From positions 119,262,552 to 119,326,551 of the forward strand of contig VDFB02252616.1 of the NCBI GenBank assembly GCA_007258455.2: a stretch of 64,000 nucleotides of DNA, given 5' to 3'. Shown in pieces: positions 13,131-23,208 of the stretch. A program made the position numbers and the translations under genes. The DNA is from Sequoia sempervirens (Eukaryota > Streptophyta > Pinopsida > Cupressales > Cupressaceae). Numbering within the stretch: the stretch's first letter is position 1; every line of letters begins with the position of its first letter. Below the pieces are notes generated by a model. That model worked only from the letters and a program-made list of their open reading frames with translations, was not told where the DNA came from and searched no databases.

Positions 13131-14486
13131 TCATTTATTATTCTTTGGTTTTCTGCACTTAAGAACATCCTTAGGGAGACCTTGTTCTTCCCTTTTCTTT
13201 TGCGCAAGAGTGAATTTTAAGAAGGGGTAATCAATCAATAACTCATCCCCAATGGTAAGGTCCTTAATAGCCTCAAACATTATCAATCTATCAACCTCTC
13301 TTTCCATATCTCCATATTTATCATTGATAACCTCAACAAATTGATAATTCGGTCTTACATTAGGGTCCCTTCGCTTACTACTATTTATAAATCCTACAAT
13401 ATTTTTGTGTGTATGCACCATCTATATACATAAGATGACCTCTATTAATTTATTTTCCACTTTCTAATTGGAGATGATGTGTATACATATTTGAATTTAG
13501 ACCATATGCTGACATGCTAGGCTTATATTTTGCTAGCCTTCTCCATTCACCACTGTAATATGATGGACCATAATATGACATTAATCTCCTAGTGGTTTTT
13601 TCTAAATTGTTTCTATGTTTAGATCCCACATGTACATTTTGGACAATAAATATGCTTAGATTCGCTCCATGAATATTGGAGGGTCGTATCATGTACCTGT
13701 ATCCCCAAAATCAAAACACCTTGTACACTCTAGGTAATTTTTGGCCAAGCACAATATAGTCGACGATCAAATGTCTCTTTGTAAATTGATCTCAAACTCA
13801 GGGGAAAGTCATCATCTCCATCACATTCATTCTCATAGGGTATGTAGTCCACCTTTCCCTTGTCTTTAATCAAATTATGCATCTTTAAACTGGTTCTTGT
13901 TCTGTGACTTGTTTTCATCAATTCCTCATCTTTCAAGTGGTATATTGGAACATATTTTTTTTAGATGTATCATTTGATAAATGATCACCCTCTAGGATGG
14001 AATTAGGTGATCCAGGAAAATTTAAACCAAGAACTTTATTATGCAAGTATCCATTAAGAAAAAAATAGTTATTTAAATAATATAAAGCAATGTTTAAACG
14101 AAGTATACATGTTATTTATATCAAATTGGAAAATTCCTTACCATAATTTCTATTGGATTTGAATTGATTGTAGGAGGCATACTACCAATTGGAAGCTCAT
14201 CATCTATGTAATGTCTTTGTACAATTGCTCGTTTGAATTATTTCTTTCCATGACATACAAAACATCCACAAACAACAATTTTCTCAAAGTATTCATCCCA
14301 TGTACCATAGTTCTGACAAACCTCTTGTTCAGTGCAATCATCTATTGTGTCTGGAAGATCCATTGCCATATCCTCTTCCACCCACTATCATCTACGTGAT
14401 TTAACAGTTTTAGGTCCATGTCCACGTACATATCTTCTTCTTTTGCTAGTTGAACACTCAGGCTCTGCATTCGCTTCAATATCCAT
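13131..14486 (-). pseudogene. SET-domain (lysine methyltransferase-like) gene, broken
   Basis: Minus-strand exons encode a protein ending in a SET domain, the fold of protein-lysine methyltransferases. At 13,450-13,700 there is HGANLSIFIVQNVHVG, in the place of the usual GxGxF start. YIDG follows near 13,430. Then come GFINSSKRRDPNVRPN, equivalent to the NHSCxPN site but with Ser for His and Cys, and FEAIKDLTIGDELLIDYPF, the ELxxDY motif (13,131-13,421). Upstream, 13,730-13,936 encodes a charged segment with LKMHNLIKDKGKVDY. Exon 2 (14,142-14,486) ends at a GTAAGG donor and contains a VCGCFVCH cysteine cluster. Stops (TGA, TAG, TAA) and at least three frameshifts break it. Whether it is a captured host gene or an element gene is open. 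Confidence 0.6.
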
Positions 14487-14628
14487 CTAAAATAATCAAC
14501 AACATGCATTAATTTATGTCAAGATTGGATAATACATTATAAATTTCAATAATACTATGAAAAAAGATGGACGTATCAAAAAATGCCATCAGATCATTTT
14601 TTCCTAAGTTAAGTAAAAATTTGAGTAC

Positions 14629-14685
14629 CTGATGTCCTGCTTCATCCGTTGTGTCCTCATTTGATATGAAACGATCTGTTGCCAT
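14629..14685 (-). pseudogene. First coding exon of the SET-domain gene
   Basis: This 57-nt exon begins with ATG (MATDRFISNEDTTDEAGHQ) and ends at a GT donor (CAG/GTACTC). It is joined in phase to exon 2, whose AG acceptor is at 14,487-14,488. A near-identical exon lies 512 bp upstream, at 15,141-15,197. Confidence 0.5.
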
Positions 14686-14797
14686 GGCCTTGTCTTGCCC
14701 CTATAATACACAACATAGTAAATAATGTTTACTACACCAATTATATCATTTCAACGAATATGCTATCCAATAGAAAAACCTCACTTTAGTCATATAT

Positions 14798-15300
14798 TTT
14801 CTCAAAGTATTCATCCCATGTATTATAGTCCTGATCAACCTCTTGTTCAGTGCAATCATTTGTTGTGTCTACAAGATCCATTGTCATATCCTAGAACACC
14901 CACTATTTTCTACATGATTTAATAGTTTTAGGTCCACTTCCACGTCCATGTCCTCTTTTGCTAGTTGAACGCTCAGGCTCTGCATTTGCTCCAAAATCCA
15001 TCTAAAATAATCAACATGCATTAATTTATGTCAAGATTAGATAATACATTATAAATTTCAATAATACTGTGAAAAAGGATGGACATATCATCAAATGCCA
15101 TTAGATCATTTTTTCCTAAGTTAAGTCAAAATTTGAGTACCTGATGTCCCGCTTCAGTCGTTCTGTCCTCATTTGACATGACACGATCTGTTGCCATGGC
15201 CTTGTCTCACCCCTATAATACACAACATAGTAAACAATGTTTAGTACACCAATTATATCATTTCAATGAATATGCTATCCAACACAAAACCTCACTTTAG
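14798..15300 (-). repeat. Tandem duplicate of SET gene exons 1-2
   Basis: This segment repeats 14,282-14,797 in direct orientation with a period of about 512 bp. It preserves exon 1 (MATDRVMSNEDRTTEAGHQ, with the same donor), the intron, and the first part of exon 2 (from MDFGANAEPERSTSKRG to WDEYFEKI). The copy has an in-frame TAG at the same WVEE region. The duplication therefore provides two alternative 5' ends for the downstream gene. Confidence 0.75.
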
Positions 15301-15526
15301 ACATATATTTGACATATATTTCACACTTTAGATGACTCATCTAGTTGTATAGGGGTCATTTCTGAGTTCACAAATCTAACCTTTATTAGTTTTGCACCCA
15401 CAAAATTGACATGGGATAAGGAATAGATAAAATAGGGAACAATGATTGCTCCCTTGGTACATATGAAGATGAAGTCAATTTAGGATTGATTTATTTATCA
15501 ACTTCCAAGCAAAATATATCATTTTT
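15301..15526. other. Short spacer, nothing recognised
   Basis: No coding frame, repeat or G1-derived reverse transcriptase sequence is visible. That matters, because the left flank of the next element should otherwise continue the interrupted Gypsy element. Confidence 0.5.
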
Positions 15527-15547
15527 CACTACTAGGCACTAAATTAG
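15527..15547 (+). repeat. Left terminal inverted repeat, CACTA II
   Basis: CACTACTAGGCACTAAATTAG is preceded by TTT. It starts with the CACTA signature and is immediately followed by the 72-bp sub-terminal repeats. Confidence 0.45.
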
Positions 15548-15715
15548 GCACACTTGGTGCCGCCTTTTGCATCCCAAATAGATTACATTTTTTTTGGCTG
15601 GAAGGCGATGCTAAATTAGGCGCACTTTGCGCTACCTTTTGCTTCCCATTTAGATAACATTTTTTTGGCTAGAAGACGATGCTAAATTAAGCGCACTTTG
15701 CTACACTGACTATAG
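15540..15715 (+). repeat. Sub-terminal 72-bp direct repeats
   Basis: The unit starts TAAATTAGGC and contains GCACTTTGCGCTACC, a CTTTTGC motif, a T-run and GGCTGGAAGGCGATGC. Copies start at 15,540, 15,612 and 15,683 (the last is partial). Repeated sub-terminal motifs of this kind bind the transposase in CACTA elements. Confidence 0.7.
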
Positions 15716-15900
15716 CACTGACTACTAAATCAAGAACACAAATTTAAAACTTCCCACATCAAGAAGGAAGAGATGACATGAGAAAAAATCCATGTGAAGG
15801 AAGAGAGGAGGAAAATAGGGAAAACCGACGTGAAGGAGGGCTACAAGCAAGTAGATTAGAAATTCAATTTAGTTTGCGACACCATAGGTAAGGTTACAAT

Positions 15901-16287
15901 TTGTTTTTTTCGTTCCCACAAATATTCTTGTTTGGATTAAATGGAGAGGATTGTGAAGAAAGGGTTGTGAATATTGTTTTGTTTACATGCGAATCGTTTA
16001 GGTCTCATGTGGTTGCAAAGGAGGAGGGTAAAATTGTGGACATTGCATTATTTCCTTCGCATTCGAGAGTAGTGAACACATTTTTGAAACCCCAATGCGT
16101 CGATTCACTTATCATTCCCATCCCAAGATTTTGGTTTCTGGTTTTATTTCTCAGACCTTCCTTCCATAAAAAAGTAGTCGAGTGCTTTCAAGACAAGTCA
16201 TTAAACTACATCTGCCCAATTGCAGCTAGGTCTCGTGGGAATAGAGGTTGGTCGAGACAATACGAGGAGATAGGGATTTTCAGATGA
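15901..16287 (+). other. 128-codon open frame, doubtful
   Basis: The frame is open from ATG at 15,901 but has no recognisable motif, no clear promoter, and a TTG/TTT-rich start. It lies between the sub-terminal repeats and the transposase-like gene and may be leader sequence. I would not treat it as a gene without expression evidence. Confidence 0.2.
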
Positions 16288-16968
16288 TAGCTAAATAATA
16301 GATCATTTCCACAAATTTGTGAGACCTTCAGGCTTAAATTAGCTATTACTAATTTTCACTTATTCTTTTACAAAATAATGAGATTGTGGTTTTGAATTGA
16401 TTGTGCGTACACATTCATTTTCTTTCTAACGAATGCGAATCAAGCATGGGACCTATTTGTGTTAACTCTCAATAAAACCACACTCCACACCCTTTTTATC
16501 CCCAAAAGATTACCATTCTATACAAGTGTGCAAGCGTTGATTTTTTTACAATACATTTGTTTCATTTTGCATATATTTATATCCTTTCAAATATATTTAT
16601 ATTCTATACAGTGCAAAAGCAATTGATTCATAGGTGTTTAAATCTAGAAAGAGAGTCATTCAAGTGTTTAAATCTAGAAAGAGAGTCATTCAAGGTAAAA
16701 CTTTCATACCACAAGCTGGATGAAAATTTTTATACCTTACAGTGTGTACTTCGTTTGCCTCCACAAACTGGACAAAAATAATTTTCCCTAGTTCACCTCA
16801 AAATTTCAAGCGATAGAGGGGAGAGAAAAAAAGGAGTAGACTCTAGCCACAATGAGGTAATTAATTGTCAATTTATAGATTTATAAATGTTCCCCTCGTT
16901 TGTTTCATTTTTACTTTTTACTTTTTACTTTTTAAATTTAAAAGAAGAAATTTATTTTATATATATAG

Positions 16969-18066
16969 GGACATGTGATTGACAAAGATAAAGAGGCATT
17001 AGATTCCATATTAGGGGTAGAGGTAGTGAACAATTTGGATGATGTGCACTGGAAAATGCTTGCCAGATACATAGAAAATTGATCTAGTGAAGCCCCTCAA
17101 ACATTGCAACCAAATCAACCATGTCAAAGGGAATCAAATGATTCCCCAAGCAGTCCTAGATTGAGCACAAGATCCAGGAGGAAATTAGTAATAGTAAACT
17201 CTAGGAGTGTAGAACATGGAGCAAAGGCTTCCACTGTCTCACCCACTCCTGGGACACAAACTTCTTCCACCATGCCAAGTTTTCATTCTTGCATTGGTAC
17301 CTATAATACCAAGATAGAATATGATGTGGTTTCAGGGGAAGTCTGAATGAAAAATTCTAGAAAAGGGTTTGTGAATAGGTTGAAGGAAGCATGCCTTCAA
17401 TGGTTCAAAGACCATCTACATTTTCCATTCTCAAATATACCCATACACCTGCAAAAAGCAGTTATCAATGCATGGAGACTAAATTTGGCATAGGTTGGTT
17501 TGTGAAGAAGGTAAAGCTACAAATGTCTCAAAATTGTAAGAGATTTCGGTGCAACCAAACAAAGAAGATAAAAAAAATCCCTCTCAAGCTAAGGCTTAAA
17601 AAATGGCCAATTGATGTAAGTGTCAAAGTATGGAAAGAGCTTGTAAAAGCATATGAGAAGTCTGAAGCACGAAGGAAGTCTGGTGAGGAGAGTACGCAAG
17701 TTTTTGAATTTTCTCATAAGATTATATCAAATTTATTAAACGATTTTTAAATTTTATATGTGCATAGTTAAATTGAATTAGTATATGTTTTAGGACAAGG
17801 CCTCCAAGGCTAGGCTTCAAAAACTTCGTGCCACACATCATAGTGGCCAGAAAGGTTTACATGCCTTGATCTATAAATTTGTAAGTATATTTAATATGTT
17901 AAATGATATTTTTTTAATTCCCTAGGAAAAAGTGAATGATTGCATATTAATTAGTTTAACTAGTCCATGTGCCATATTTTGATAGGAGGAGAAATATAGC
18001 CAACATCCAAAGCAATTTGAAAAGGAAAAGTTACAAAGCAAAAAGTGGGCAGATTTTTTAATCTAG
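16969..18066 (+). pseudogene. Transposase_24-like (TNP1 type) gene, 5' exons
   Basis: Exon 16,969-17,346 follows an AG acceptor and encodes a Ser/Thr/Pro-rich linker. The frame continues past a TGA at 17,347 through NRLKEACLQWFKDHLHFPF. It then shifts to the frame of 17,391-17,750, which ends KVWKELVKAYEKSEARRKS, the helix typical of plant Transposase_24 proteins. A further exon, 17,794-17,880, carries ARLQKLRATHHSGQKGLHAL and ends at GTAAGT. The next, from about 17,985, carries YSQHPKQFEKEKLQSKKW and a TAG. Such proteins act with TNP2 in CACTA transposition. Family assignment rests on the exon order and this helix and is moderate. The acidic exon at 22,296-22,583 is probably its 3' end. Confidence 0.5.
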
Positions 18067-18988
18067 ATGGAGAATGAGGTATCAATAGTTGACTTTAAAT
18101 AACTTAGTTGAATATTGTTGTGTTAATATGTCAATTTTCATTTCTTGTGTTGAGTTGTTTATTGATGCATAGGATGAGTTCTAAAGTGCTTCTCTGTTGG
18201 CCCTAGATCCCACTCAATTGTCCCATTATTTCATGTTGAGGAAAAAAATATTGTTTTCCTTAAAGGGTAGTGGGTGACATTCATGCCTTATTTTCATCGC
18301 ATCTTTTAATTAATGACCATTGTCTTTTAATATCTCTTAAGTGCCCTCATTTAAGTTATGAGTTATATCATTTGAGTAACTTAGTCCCATGTTGATTTGA
18401 TTTATCTTCTTTTCTCTCAAACATGGTATCTCGAGGAGTGCTTCCTTGAATTCATGTTGCCATTTTACTAAGTGATCCACATGCATATTTTCCATCCTTC
18501 CTCACGATGTTGCCATTATTTTAACATGTAAGAATGTTTTGATGCATCTTGGTAGGAATCCTATAGATCTAACACATCCTTCTAGTCTACATCACTTGGC
18601 GTAGCTAACCAACCACTTAATTTATCCATCTAATTTAAAAAAAGGTAGTAAATTCTTGTCTTCTAAGTTAAAAAACTCCATAAATAAAGAAATTAGTAAT
18701 AAAAAACCTGCAACCTAATCTAATCAACATAGAGAGGCATGTAATACTAAAATTCTTAACATTCAAAAGATAAATGGAATGTCCTTAGCACCAAGTAGAG
18801 CTATCCAAAAAAGCTAACTAAAAACACAAATGTGCTCCTGCATAGAATGGCCTAATGGCTGGTTGTCATAGAAGTGAAACTACCGAAGTAAAAACACTGA
18901 TCAAGTTAACATATATGCTTCATTTGCATAAATAGATGAACCATTTATGTGCATGAATAAATAGTAGAAGGATGTAGATGAACTCAAT
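18067..18988. other. Non-coding stretch before the SPT16 fragment
   Basis: AT-rich, with no supported frame. It probably represents intron or untranslated sequence of CACTA II interrupted by the antisense SPT16 segment. Confidence 0.4.
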
Positions 18989-20241
18989 TCATCTAACTTT
19001 ATGCCTCTTGGCAGGCATTCCTCTTGAATCTCTAATATCAGGTGCTTGAGACTTCCTTGTAGCTTTTACCTTTCGTCGCCACCTTTCCTCTTTACTGTTA
19101 GAATCGTCTCCTTTTTCCTTATCTGCATTTCTGGATTTGGCTTCTAATTCATCCCATGTTTTACCTTCCACGCCTTCAGAATCTTCTTCTTCTTCTTCGT
19201 CCTCATCTAACTCCACAAGAGATTCATCTTCTGAACCTTCCTCATTTGATTCTGATTCCTCTTCTACATCAGAGGGTTCATATCCTTGATCTGACTCTTC
19301 TAAATTATCAGAATCAAAATCAATATCTTCCATATTCAAAAATTCCCAACCACCATCTTCAATAAAATTGTCTTGATCATCAGTAATAGTCTTCAAAATT
19401 GGCTACTAGTTCAAGTTCATTTTGCTTTCATAATACTTTATATCCATGGAGTTCAACCATTCCTTGATGCCGTCAAGTGAAGATTGAGGAATGTCATCAA
19501 TGTGGAGTACATCCCGCTCAAAGTCTTTGAAAACAATAACTATATCAAATTCCTTTTTCCCAAGTCCTCCTCTTTCAAGGTTAAAAATCTCAATCTCACT
19601 AATAGTGATTACTAAGAAAGGTAATTCCACCCACTCTACCAAAAAATTTACTATAGGAACAATAAAAGTAGGGGATTTGAAAGGAATTCCATGAAAACCA
19701 AGCTCTCTAAATGGTACATCAAATTCCAGTTCAAAATATTTTAGATGAGGCTACTCCCATAGCTCTCTTACTGGCTTGAAAAATCCTTGAAACTCTGCAT
19801 TGATATTATTTTTCCTGTCCCTCTCTTGCTGTTCTTCCTCAATTTCATCAGGATCATACATTGAACTTCTTGCCCCTCCTAAATTTTGGACCACATCCAT
19901 TACCTCCACATAAAACTGGACATCCTTGGTCTTCTTGGTTCCCACGCCATGGTATGGTTATGCAAATGAAAATGAAGCAAAGTAATCATCTCCTTCTTCG
20001 CTGGCTAGAAGAATGCATGCTTAATGTTTTGATACATTATATTATCTCTCTCTTCTAATCTCATGGTTGAATACCAAAATCCATATGGTGGGCCTCCAGA
20101 GTTCTATTCATCTTTCTTCCTCTTCCACCAAATGCTGGCCTGATCCATAAGTCTGCCAACCTAATTACCTTTGTTTTTGAAAGATAAAGTTTCTCCCGAG
20201 TCACCAGTGTAGCTCTCTCTGCCTTTTCAGACTCTTTCATT

Positions 20242-20265
20242 GCTACAAGAAATTAGCGCCTAATT
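20242..20265 (+). repeat. TIR-like filler at SPT16 repeat junction 1
   Basis: The sequence is GCTACAAGAAATTAGCGCC followed by TAATT. GCTACAA also belongs to SPT16; GAAATTAGCGCCTAATT does not. The match to the right terminus of CACTA II (GCAACAAGAAATTAGTGC) is 16 of 18 bases. Confidence 0.7.
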
Positions 20266-20928
20266 GATTAACATTCTCAATCTCACTAATAGTGATTACT
20301 AAGAAAGGTAATTCCACCAACTCTACCAAAACAGTTTACCGCAGGAACAATAAAAGTAGAGGCTTTGAAAGGAACTCCATGAAAACCAAGCTCTCTAAAT
20401 GGTACATCAAACTCTAGTTCAAAATATTTTAGATGAGGTTGCTCCCATAGCTCTCTTACTCGCTTGAAAAATCCTTTAAACTCTACATTGATTTTATTTT
20501 TCCTGTCCCTCTCTTGCTGTTCTTCCTCAATTTCATCAGGATCATACATTGACCTTCTTGCCCCTCCTAAAATTTGGACCACATCCATTACCTCCACATA
20601 AAACTGGAAATTCTTGGTCTTCTTGGTTCCCACTCCATGATAAGGTTATGCAAATGAAAATGAAGAAAAGCAATCATCTCCTTCTTCACTGGCTGAAAGA
20701 ATGCATGCTTAATGTTTTGATACATGATATCAGCTCTCTCTTCTACTCTCATGGTTGAATACAAAAATCCATTATGGTGGGCCTCCAGAGTTCCAGTCAT
20801 CTTTCTTCCTCTTCCACCAAATGCTGGCCTGATCCACATATTCCAACCTAATTGACTTTGTTTTTGAAAGCTGAAGTTTCTCTCGAGTCACCAGTGTAGC
20901 TCTCTCTACCTTTTTAGACTCTTTCATT

Positions 20929-20952
20929 GCCACAGGAAATTAGCGCCTGATT
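20929..20952 (+). repeat. TIR-like filler at SPT16 repeat junction 2
   Basis: The sequence is GCCACAGGAAATTAGCGCC followed by TGATT, exactly 687 bp from junction 1. It is the same insertion with three substitutions. Confidence 0.7.
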
Positions 20953-22295
20953 GATTAACAATCTCAATCTCACTAATAGTGATTACTAAGAAAGGTAATT
21001 CCACCAACTCTACCAAATAGTTTACCATAGGAACAATAAAAGCAGGGGCTTTGAAAGGAACTCCATGAAAACCAAGCTCTCTAAATGGTATATCAAAATC
21101 TAGTTCAAAATATTTTAGATGAGGCTGCTCCCATAGCTCTCTTACTCGCTTGAAAAATCCTTGAAACTTTGCATTGATTTTATTTTTCCTATCCATCTCT
21201 CGCTGTTCTTCCTCAATTTCATCAGGATCATACATTGACCTTCTTTCCCCTCCTAAAGTTTGGACCACATCCATTACCTCAACATAAAACTAGACATCCT
21301 TGGTCTTCTTGGTTCCCATGCCATGATATGGTTATGTAAATGAAAATGAAGCAAAGTAATCATCTCCTCCGCTGGTTGGAAGAATGGATGCTTAATTTTT
21401 TGATACATGATATCAACTCTCTCTTCTGCTCTCATGGTTGAATACCAAAATCCATTATGGTGGGCCTCCAAAGTTCCAGTCATCTTTCTTCCCCTTCCAC
21501 CAAATGTTGGCCTGATCCATAAGTCTTCCAACCTAAGTCACCAGTGTAGCTCTCTCTACCTTTTTAGACTTTTTCATTGCTACAAATCATTTGTGGTATT
21601 TAATCATTTGTATCACATGGTTGATGTGCTTTGAATCCTTGGATCTAAATGAAATTTCCTTAACATAAATACTGCTAGGGAGTTTCAATGTTGACATGTA
21701 GTTGGCATTAAAGCTGGTACCTGGAACATTGAAAATTATCCTTATATAAGAATTCCCTCCATCTTGTTGGCATGTAACACTCTTGATGGTGGCTACATGA
21801 AATGGAACCATGATTCCATATATGGATACCAGAACAAAATCATTTTTTCGTATCAACCTAAATCATGAGCTCTCTAGAAATGGGGATATCTTCCACATTT
21901 TTGTATGAAACCATCTCAGTGGATGACTTGGAAGAGCCATGTCCATCTCTTGTACCAATGCCCCCTTTAGCCAATCTTCTTGCAGTCTCCTCATTCTTTT
22001 GCAAAGGGTTGACACTTAAGGTTATGTAATACAATTTACAGTTGATAGTTAAATTGTATAACAAATTTTTTTATGATCTTTACTAACGTTTATTAGTATT
22101 GTTGCATGTTTTATATCATTGGAATCACATATTAGCTATAATTTTTTTGAAATTTTATTATGGTATGTGCACTTTGATATGATGTAATATGATTATGGTT
22201 TCATCTCACATGTTTCAATATTAGATATATAATAGAAAAATAAATTATTGCATGAAATAAATAATAAATTTTAATTTTAAATGTTTTTTTTGTAG

Positions 22296-22440
22296 AACAC
22301 GGGTCTTCTAGAAGATCAAGATGATCCTCATCATGATACAGATCTAGAAAATATTGGTTTTGCTGGTACAGATCTCATGGCAGAGGATGATGATGACATA
22401 GATACAGAATACACCGAGGCCAATGACAATGATGATGATG

Positions 22441-22523
<83 letters not shown>

Positions 22524-22583
22524 GATAATGATGATCACGATGGTGATGATGATGATGAGGTAGTTGCTGGTAGTACCCAATGA
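22296..22583 (+). pseudogene. Acidic 3' exon with poly-Asp tract
   Basis: The exon follows a T-rich tract and TAG acceptor. It is open from NTGLLEDQDDPHHDTD through TDLMAEDDDDIDTEY and a long Asp run, to VVAGSTQ and a stop at 22,581. The Asp run is encoded by a GAT microsatellite. An acidic tail is common in CACTA proteins, so this is probably the last exon of the 16.97-kb gene. If so, the SPT16 fragment sits in its intron in the opposite direction. The joining of these exons is inferred. Confidence 0.45.
22430..22560 (+). repeat. (GAT)n microsatellite
   Basis: Nearly uninterrupted GAT triplets with a few GGT and AAT variants. The opposite strand reads as poly-His or poly-Ile, which is a shadow. 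Confidence 0.95.
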
Positions 22584-22745
22584 AATTCATGATCATATAG
22601 ACTGCATCATGGATCATTGTTGATATATCATTATGATGATGATGATCATGATGGTGGTGATGATGATGAGGTAGTTACTGGTAGTACTCGGTGACATTCA
22701 TGATCATATAGGTTGCATCATGAATCATTGTTGATATATCATTAT
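22545..22745 (+). repeat. 111-bp tandem duplication
   Basis: TAGTTGCTGGTAGTAC at 22,561 recurs as TAGTTACTGGTAGTAC at 22,672, with the following CATTCATGATCATATAG and GATATATCATTATGATG also duplicated. The second copy lies beyond the stop codon. Confidence 0.75.
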
Positions 22746-23208
22746 GATGCCTCTTTTCATGGTTACTATCATATGCATCATTTTCACGGCCTACAATACC
22801 ATATTATTGAGTTGTATCATATTGAAATTTATCATTTTCACTTATATCATTTGGACATGTAACATCTTGACTTGTATCAATTTGAGTTAAATAATTTATC
22901 ATTTTTACTTATATCACTTGTACATGTATCATTTTGACTTATGTTGACTGTTGGAAATGTATCATTTTGACATGTTATTGATTTACTAGCATATTTTACT
23001 TTCACTTATTTTAGTTATATATGACGATGTTCTTATCAGTATTGACTTGTCAATTTATATAAATTAAAAGTGGTCGATTATTTTTGGATGGATATTTATT
23101 ACGTATAATGATTTTAATTTACTACTTAGGATGGATGTTGTCAAATTCAATTAAATTATAGATAATTGACTCACTTGTTTAAATTATAAATAATGATAAT
23201 GTTATAAT
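22746..23208. other. AT-rich spacer with ATCATTT motifs
   Basis: Loose repetition of TATCATTTTGAC and TTGACTTGTATC; no coding frame. Confidence 0.5.

Larger units (their letters stand above)
19583..21590 (-). repeat. 687-bp tandem triplication inside SPT16
   Basis: The marker CTCAATCTCACTAATAGTGA occurs at 19,589, 20,276 and 20,963, giving two spacings of exactly 687 bp, or 229 codons. Each copy runs, on the minus strand, from the RATLVT segment through GGRGRKMTG, YDPDEIEEEQ and FRELGFHG to the SEIEI strand, then restarts. The first copy on the minus strand (highest coordinates) lacks part of the KLYLSKTK segment. The length is a multiple of three, so the triplication itself keeps frame. Confidence 0.9.
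18989..22025 (-). pseudogene. SPT16: SPT16 (FACT subunit) C-terminal half, rearranged
   Basis: SPT16 is the large subunit of FACT, the histone chaperone that opens nucleosomes for transcription and replication. Homology starts near 22,010 with KNEETARRLAKGG and runs through NVEDIPISRELMI, GIMVPFHVATIKSV, YIRIIFNVPGTSF, WIRPTFGGRGRKMTGTLEAH and MYDPDEIEEEQ. It continues through FRELGFHGVPFKA, FLVITISEIEI and IEDGGWEFLNMEDIDFDS, then a Glu/Asp-rich tail ending in a basic PAKRHKVR stop at 18,989. That is the middle domain, the Rtt106-like domain and the acidic C terminus. The N-terminal peptidase-like half is missing. No introns are seen. Stops (for example TAG TAG for the conserved Trp-Arg near 19,405) and frameshifts inactivate it. 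It lies antisense to the CACTA gene. Confidence 0.92.

Noticed and set aside
20242..20260. A separate small CACTA element inserted in SPT16
   Set aside because: Only one terminus-like sequence occurs per junction, with native SPT16 resuming within about 17 bases, so there is no element between paired ends.
22344..22617. Poly-His and poly-Ile ORFs on the minus strand
   Set aside because: They are the complements of the GAT microsatellite.
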